The notes beneath the pieces were generated by a model. That model did no database searches. It was not told the origin of the DNA and saw only the letters and a program-made list of their open reading frames with translations. This document shows positions 6,200 to 10,982 of a stretch of DNA of 10,982 nt, in pieces. Origin of the DNA: Candidatus Wallbacteria bacterium (GTDB taxonomy: Bacteria > Muiribacteriota > JAQTZZ01); the NCBI GenBank assembly GCA_028711905.1, contig JAQTRI010000087.1, forward strand, positions 1 through 10,982, given 5' to 3'. Numbering within the stretch: the stretch's first letter is position 1; every line of letters begins with the position of its first letter. The position numbers and the translations under genes were made by a program.

Positions 6200-6319
6200 T
6201 ACCCTCCGCTGCGCATAGAGGCTCTTGACCCGAACTTTGTTCGGTCTTAGAGCCTCTTGTCCTGAGCTTGCTCAGGGCTTCGGGTATTGATATCCGTAGT
6301 TCACTTCGTTCACACGGCT
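6200..6319. repeat. Element A', right copy: composite hairpin repeat after a stop codon
   Basis: Inverted copy of 4974-5129. It carries 32 nt (6229-6260) absent on the left, including the hairpin CCGAAC-TTT-GTTCGG at 6230-6244, and a 9-bp stem (AGAGGCTCT 6217-6225 with 6249-6257) enclosing it. A third hairpin, CCTGAGC-TT-GCTCAGG, is at 6261-6276. Read on the minus strand, it starts 1 nt after the TGA of the giant gene (6321-6323), matching the placement of the left copy relative to its own upstream gene. The other end reaches the lipoprotein ribosome site. Confidence 0.85.
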
Positions 6320-6320
6320 A

Positions 6321-9300
6321 TCAACGTACCACGCTGAACTTGCCGCTCTGCTGAAGCTTCATGCTGCCTTTGACAGTCTCGAATCGGTAAAAATAAACGC
6401 CGTTGGCCAGCTGCCTGCCTCTGGAACTGATCAATTCCAGGTCCCCGGCATATTGTGACGCGTTGAAATGATAGGTTTTCACCTTTCGTCCGGAGGTGTC
6501 ATACACTGTAAGCTTAGAACTGTCGGCAACAGAGCTGAGCTGGAAGTCGACAGCCAGGAAGTCGACAGCCGGATTGGGATAAATTCTGAAGTACGAGATT
6601 GTGAACGGCAGTGCTACGGCAAAACCTCGTGGGGAGTAGTCCTGCTTGTTTCCCGCGCGGTCGATGGCTGTCAGCGCAAGATTATAGTCTCCGTCAGTCA
6701 GCGCTCCTCCCAGATTTACAACTAAGTCCCCGGTGGATGCGTCAAGGCGCAGGTTGCAGCTCTTATTATTGAGCATAGCCGAACTGGCGCTCAAGTCTAA
6801 ACCTGAGCCGAATTCTTCGACTTTGAAGCGCAGTTCCCTGATTTCTTGTTCATACACGCTTTCAGGTTCTCCGGAGAGCCGCGGAGGCCTGATGTCCGAA
6901 AACAGTGCGTAGCTGCCGCTTGCAGCCGCCGGAGCGGTAAAGTAACCGTTCAGAAAATCGCATCCGACATACTTCCACATGCCGTTTTCCAGAAAATATA
7001 TCCCTTTGCGTTCCGGAGAGTCGCATTTGATGTTGATTACACCGTTGCTTCCCTGAAAATGGAACGAATAGTTGCTTCCCGCAGGGGATAGCTCGTTTGT
7101 TGCCGGTGCTTGCGAACCCGAAAAAGCCAGTGCCCGGATCTTTGATTCAAAGCACCAGGAGGCTGTGCCTTTGACAGGATTGAAAACCAGCTGGGCTGTT
7201 CTGTCTGGACTGGAAAGCACGCTGTTGTCAAACTGCGACAGGTTGTAAGAAAAGTACAGGGACGCTGAAAACGGTTCGCTGCCTTTGGCCCGGATGATTC
7301 CGAGACCGGGATAGGCTGTGCTGAGATGGTAGTTCCCCTGAATCACTGATTTCCCGTCAATGATCAGTTCAGTGGTTGCCGGTGTTGACATGGAAGTCAT
7401 ACCCTCCTGCCAGGCTTCAATTATTCCGCCGGGCTGCAGACCGGGTTTTTTCAGAAATACCATGACAGAGCTTTCCTCTCCAGGCAGGGGGAAGGCTTCC
7501 AGAATATAGCCTGCGGTGTCATCGACAGTGGTGAAGGTATAGTTATAGTCGGTTCCCATGCTGTTGCCGGCCTTGTCCTTGCATGCGGATTTTACCACTA
7601 CACGGTAGTCAATCCCGTTGACCAAGGTGGGAGAGGGCTGGAACACGGCTTTTCTGGATGCGTTTACATAGCTGACTGTACCGGAGATTTTACGGTCCCC
7701 GGCGCTGACCACAATAGTGTTGGAATTGATCGAAGAAGAATCCATATCCTCGTTGAACACAATGTTGATCTCAGCTGTGATGGCGGCTGTGGTGGAACTG
7801 GCTGCCGGTGACAGTGTATGCACTTTCGGCGGATCATTGTCGGTTTTGACTGTGAAGTAATACTGTTTTGATCCGTTGTCCACGGTAAAGTAATACTGGG
7901 TGTTGTATTCAAGCGATGTGCCGCTGCGCAGCGAAAAGATCAGCATGTGGAACGCTGATACGAACACTGCTGATCCGCTGATCTCAGACCCTGTGCCTGC
8001 ATTGAACAATCGGAGCGAATGGCTGGTCTCCGTGTCATTGAAAAAGACCCGGATCTGCACCAGAGGATCGACCCCGGTGGAGCCATCAGCTGGAATCGTG
8101 TGGCTGACGCCTGTGCCTGCTGTTGAGGTGTCGATGGCAGTGGTAAAGGACATGGTGTACTTGTCGATCGATCCTTCGTGGGTTCCGTTGGAATTCCCGT
8201 CTAAGCGTTTGCCGAAGATGTCTTCAGCGAATTCGTGAATCGTCATGGTATAGAGTTCGCCCTTGACTAAGGGAGTGGTCAGGATCTCGACTGTCACCTC
8301 TTTGGTCTGGGTCCCGAGCGGATAGTCTACCTGCACGGTGATGTTGTCGCCCAGACTGTCTTTCAGCAGAACAGACCCGGCCACAAGGGTCGTGTTCAGG
8401 GTATCCACTTCCATGGTATTGGAGAACACCACCTTGATGGCTGTCAGGGTGTCGCTGACATCAGTCGCACCGTCAACAGGCATAGTGCTCATTACGCGCG
8501 GGAACGGGTAACCGCTGGAAACACCGGCTGCGGCCTGAGTGACCTTGAAGCTGGATGTGAAATTTTCTTCCATCCTGTTGCCTGTCGAGTCTTGGGCATT
8601 GCGGTTCAGAAGCACCACATAGCTGATGTTAAGGGCCAGCACATTGGATGGAGTGAATGTCACTTCCGAGGTGCTGGTTCCGAGTTTCCATGTAAAGGCC
8701 CCTGCAATGACCTCGCCTGTTTCTGAAATCAGGCTGAAAGCGTTCTGCACTGTGGCTGTATTCATCACCTTATTGAACAGGAGCTTGACAGCGACATCCT
8801 GCCGCGCGTTGGAGGTGATATTGACAGGAGTGACTGTTGTGACCTCAGGCAGAACCTGATTGGCTGTTGTGAAAATGTAACTGAAGCTGTCGGACTGAGC
8901 GGTCAGGGGATTGTTGTCAAAACCTGCGCCATTCAGATCTTTTACACCGCCGCCTGGAAGGTAAACGCGATAGCGGTTGTTGGGCGAGAGGGTGGCGACC
9001 GGATCGATCACAACGACATACTGACCTGTGGCCCCATATTTATCGTGATAACTGTAAACTGCGTTGATCGCGCCCCCGGAAGTGGCGCTTGTGAACTGGA
9101 TGTTGCTGCTGTTGACCGAGGATGCATCGAGCGCTTCGGTAAAGTAAAGCAGGATGCTGGTATCCAGGTTGAAAGCGAATTCCGGCGGATAATAATCGGT
9201 CAGAGAAGGGGAGAGATTGTTCCCTGCCTGGTATGACGCAGGCATGGTGGTGAATGAGAAGGAGTATTCGCTGCTCTGATCAAAGCTGATCGGAGTGCCC

Positions 9301-10982
9301 CAGTGGCTTTTTATGGCATTGCTGACAACTACCGTGTATTGCGAGTTGTAGGCCAGGTGCGAATAGCTGGTGAATACCGCCTGGTATGGGGAGGGAATTG
9401 CGCCGGGAGCATAGCGGTATGTCACCCGTCCCGGCAGCTCTGTGCTTCCCTTGTACAGCCGGATACTGCCTGCAGCCTGCACGGAGACAGTGTTCAGCCT
9501 GGTGTCGAAATAAACAATGATCTCCTGGGTAATGCCGATCTCGTCAGTCACACCCACCCCGGTTTCGAGGTTGCGGGGGTTGGTACTGATGATGTGAGGG
9601 ATATCCTTGAAGATGTTAAAGGTATATGTTTCGGTAAAGAATTTCTGAGCCGCCAGATTGCAGGCCCCCATGGTGCCAAATGAATTCAACCCGGCCTGTG
9701 GATCAGTGGACAGTGAACCGACAGCCTGAGAAATCAGGCCTGCGAGCCTGACACTGTAAGTGCCTGCTATCACGAACAGGTCATCGCTGAAATCCAGTTC
9801 CAGAATGTGCCTGCCGGGATTGGTCGCGTCCTCGAGCATGAAAAAATTGTCCAGAGTGGCATCATCGAAACCGTCTCCGTCCAAGTCCCCAACCCTGGTC
9901 TCGTCTGTAGTCAGAGGAATGAAAATACCGTTGTTGCTGATCTGGTTGTACGCGGTGATGAACAGGTTATTGGCTAAGGACAGGGGATCGACCTGCTCCG
10001 AAAACTGAAGCCTCAGGTTGATGTTGGGCGGAAAGTAAGAGGTTGTGCCGTTAGTAATATTGGTTTTTATTCCGGAATTGACAATATAGGCTGTTGTTGA
10101 CGGATGTGTGAATTCCGTATGAAAGGAGACCGCGTCCTCATCGGTGTTGAAATAAAGGGTGTTGCCGGCATAGTCGCTGATCTGCGGAGAGGCGCTGCTG
10201 CCACCGCCCCAGTTGAGATCGATCTCATAATACATGTTGCCGTCCAGATAAGCGATACCGGCAGGAAAGTAAGGGGGAAAATGGGTTTCGCACAGAGTGC
10301 CGTCCCAGCGGTCTCCCTTGACCAGCCATTGGGTGGCGAATCCATCATTGTCGTCATCATTGTATGCTTCGACCTCGCTGGAGATAGTTTGATAAGGCAG
10401 TCTGAAATCATGCATGAAAATAAACCCGACTGAGTCATCGATGGTCACTAAGGAATCAAAGGTAATGAGAAAGCCGCTGAAAACAGGTATGTCATAGGCG
10501 GAGTTCCAGCCTGATCCGCCTTCGACCAAGGTGCCTGTTGAAGTGAAATAATACTGAGGGAGAATGGAGGTGACCATGGGAGTGGTGTTATCTACTGTGA
10601 TGCGGATGTTGGTCTCGGTTTCATTACCCAGGTTATCCAGAATCCTGATTCCAATATTAACGCCCCCGTCAGTAAGTCCGGGCCGCACCTGCATGCCGGG
10701 ATCATCGAATTCACAGGTTGATGCGGTTACAGCTGTGGCTGTGAAATTGCGCTGGGCAGTCACACCGTTGAGATCCAGCACATAATCACCGAGCGAAGCC
10801 GATGGATTGGTGTCTGTAAAATCCATGCTGATCCTGATCGTGTCGCCTTGCTTGACCGCAAAATCGCCGTCAATAAGGGCGGTCGGATTATTGAGGTCAG
10901 GATAGATGGTTCTGCTGATACCTGTAACTTCGTTAAGCAGAATCACGCTGCCCACAATGGGGGCGGTGGCGTCCACTGAGAA
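6321..10982 (-). CDS. Giant surface protein with tandem Big_5-type Ig-like domains and a C-terminal sorting-like domain, 5' end missing
   Basis: At least 1553 codons, open through the right edge (the edge reads FSVDATAP, an Ig-domain junction), so the N-terminus and signal peptide are missing; GTG at 10976 is only an internal codon. Numbered from that GTG: 1-128 Ig-like; 130-300 a unique domain with an acidic NDDDNDG (206-212); then about seven Big_5-like repeats near 295-455, 457-577, 590-704, 708-812, 826-947, 956-1045 and 1048-1150. These open with patterns like 'STMPVDGATDVSD..IKVVFSNTM' and close with 'YTFTT'. The first repeat has a DLDGDGFDD loop (364-372) typical of calcium sites. Residues 1155-1360 are unassigned, 1361-1456 is an Ig domain (GSGLD, DRAGN), and 1460-1551 is a terminal domain with IYPNPA, LTVYDTSGRKV and LANGVYFYRF, resembling type IX secretion or FlgD-like domains. 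Probably a cell-surface or secreted adhesion-type protein. Confidence 0.93.
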   Translation of the reverse strand, partial: FSVDATAPIVGSVILLNEVTGISRTIYPDLNNPTALIDGDFAVKQGDTIRISMDFTDTNPSASLGDYVLDLNGVTAQRNFTATAVTASTCEFDDPGMQVRPGLTDGGVNIGIRILDNLGNETETNIRITVDNTTPMVTSILPQYYFTSTGTLVEGGSGWNSAYDIPVFSGFLITFDSLVTIDDSVGFIFMHDFRLPYQTISSEVEAYNDDDNDGFATQWLVKGDRWDGTLCETHFPPYFPAGIAYLDGNMYYEIDLNWGGGSSASPQISDYAGNTLYFNTDEDAVSFHTEFTHPSTTAYIVNSGIKTNITNGTTSYFPPNINLRLQFSEQVDPLSLANNLFITAYNQISNNGIFIPLTTDETRVGDLDGDGFDDATLDNFFMLEDATNPGRHILELDFSDDLFVIAGTYSVRLAGLISQAVGSLSTDPQAGLNSFGTMGACNLAAQKFFTETYTFNIFKDIPHIISTNPRNLETGVGVTDEIGITQEIIVYFDTRLNTVSVQAAGSIRLYKGSTELPGRVTYRYAPGAIPSPYQAVFTSYSHLAYNSQYTVVVSNAIKSHWGTPISFDQSSEYSFSFTTMPASYQAGNNLSPSLTDYYPPEFAFNLDTSILLYFTEALDASSVNSSNIQFTSATSGGAINAVYSYHDKYGATGQYVVVIDPVATLSPNNRYRVYLPGGGVKDLNGAGFDNNPLTAQSDSFSYIFTTANQVLPEVTTVTPVNITSNARQDVAVKLLFNKVMNTATVQNAFSLISETGEVIAGAFTWKLGTSTSEVTFTPSNVLALNISYVVLLNRNAQDSTGNRMEENFTSSFKVTQAAAGVSSGYPFPRVMSTMPVDGATDVSDTLTAIKVVFSNTMEVDTLNTTLVAGSVLLKDSLGDNITVQVDYPLGTQTKEVTVEILTTPLVKGELYTMTIHEFAEDIFGKRLDGNSNGTHEGSIDKYTMSFTTAIDTSTAGTGVSHTIPADGSTGVDPLVQIRVFFNDTETSHSLRLFNAGTGSEISGSAVFVSAFHMLIFSLRSGTSLEYNTQYYFTVDNGSKQYYFTVKTDNDPPKVHTLSPAASSTTAAITAEINIVFNEDMDSSSINSNTIVVSAGDRKISGTVSYVNASRKAVFQPSPTLVNGIDYRVVVKSACKDKAGNSMGTDYNYTFTTVDDTAGYILEAFPLPGEESSVMVFLKKPGLQPGGIIEAWQEGMTSMSTPATTELIIDGKSVIQGNYHLSTAYPGLGIIRAKGSEPFSASLYFSYNLSQFDNSVLSSPDRTAQLVFNPVKGTASWCFESKIRALAFSGSQAPATNELSPAGSNYSFHFQGSNGVINIKCDSPERKGIYFLENGMWKYVGCDFLNGYFTAPAAASGSYALFSDIRPPRLSGEPESVYEQEIRELRFKVEEFGSGLDLSASSAMLNNKSCNLRLDASTGDLVVNLGGALTDGDYNLALTAIDRAGNKQDYSPRGFAVALPFTISYFRIYPNPAVDFLAVDFQLSSVADSSKLTVYDTSGRKVKTYHFNASQYAGDLELISSRGRQLANGVYFYRFETVKGSMKLQQSGKFSVVR

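Noticed and set aside
6187..6216. Upstream in-frame ATG at 6216 as the lipoprotein start (ten extra residues).
   Set aside because: It lies inside repeat A' and has no ribosome site at the right distance; ATG 6186 has AAAGGGGG just upstream and gives a proper signal peptide.
4974..6319. Lipoprotein gene as cargo of a composite transposon or invertible segment bounded by A and A'.
   Set aside because: No transposase or recombinase is present, and both A copies are explained better by their position right after stop codons in the direction of transcription.

Overview
The window looks like part of the chromosome of an uncultured, deep-branching, Gram-negative-type bacterium. The evidence is a lipoprotein with a lipobox, a very large exported protein made of tandem bacterial Ig-like (Big_5-type) domains with a C-terminal domain resembling type IX secretion or FlgD-like sorting domains, and a HutP-family regulator usually met in Firmicutes. 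The intergenic DNA is rich in palindromes and 7-nt tandem repeats, a style known from cyanobacteria and some environmental candidate phyla. I cannot name the phylum from the sequence; a lineage such as Wallbacteria/Riflebacteria or an FCB-group member would fit.

Left part (1-4971, all on +): the 3' end of a PflX-like radical SAM gene; a small HutP-like gene whose three metal-ligand histidines appear to be replaced; a MalK/UgpC-type ABC ATPase with no permease or binding-protein gene in view; and two exported or membrane-anchored proteins of unknown function that look distantly related (DUF3352-like). The last four are tightly spaced (9-12 nt gaps or a 4-nt overlap) and probably form one transcription unit.

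Centre (4972-5505): a convergent intergenic region that is almost a catalogue of small repeats. It holds a composite hairpin element (A), three heptanucleotide tandem arrays, and three palindromes sharing a GTAGRGRCG-type edge. One of these, a 28-nt perfect palindrome, recurs identically inside the next gene.

Right part (5506-10982, all on -): a TPR-like lipoprotein gene whose signal peptide contains the 28-nt palindrome translated in frame. Upstream of it, and probably co-transcribed, lies the truncated gene for the giant Ig-like surface protein. A second copy of element A (A') sits between these two genes. Both A copies start 1-2 nt after a stop codon and are oriented the same way relative to the upstream gene, so they look like 3'-end hairpin elements rather than transposon ends.

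The most interesting signals are the palindrome turned into coding sequence (analogous to Rickettsia palindromic elements), the HutP homologue without canonical ligands, the stop-codon-abutting repeat, and the 7-nt periodic arrays.
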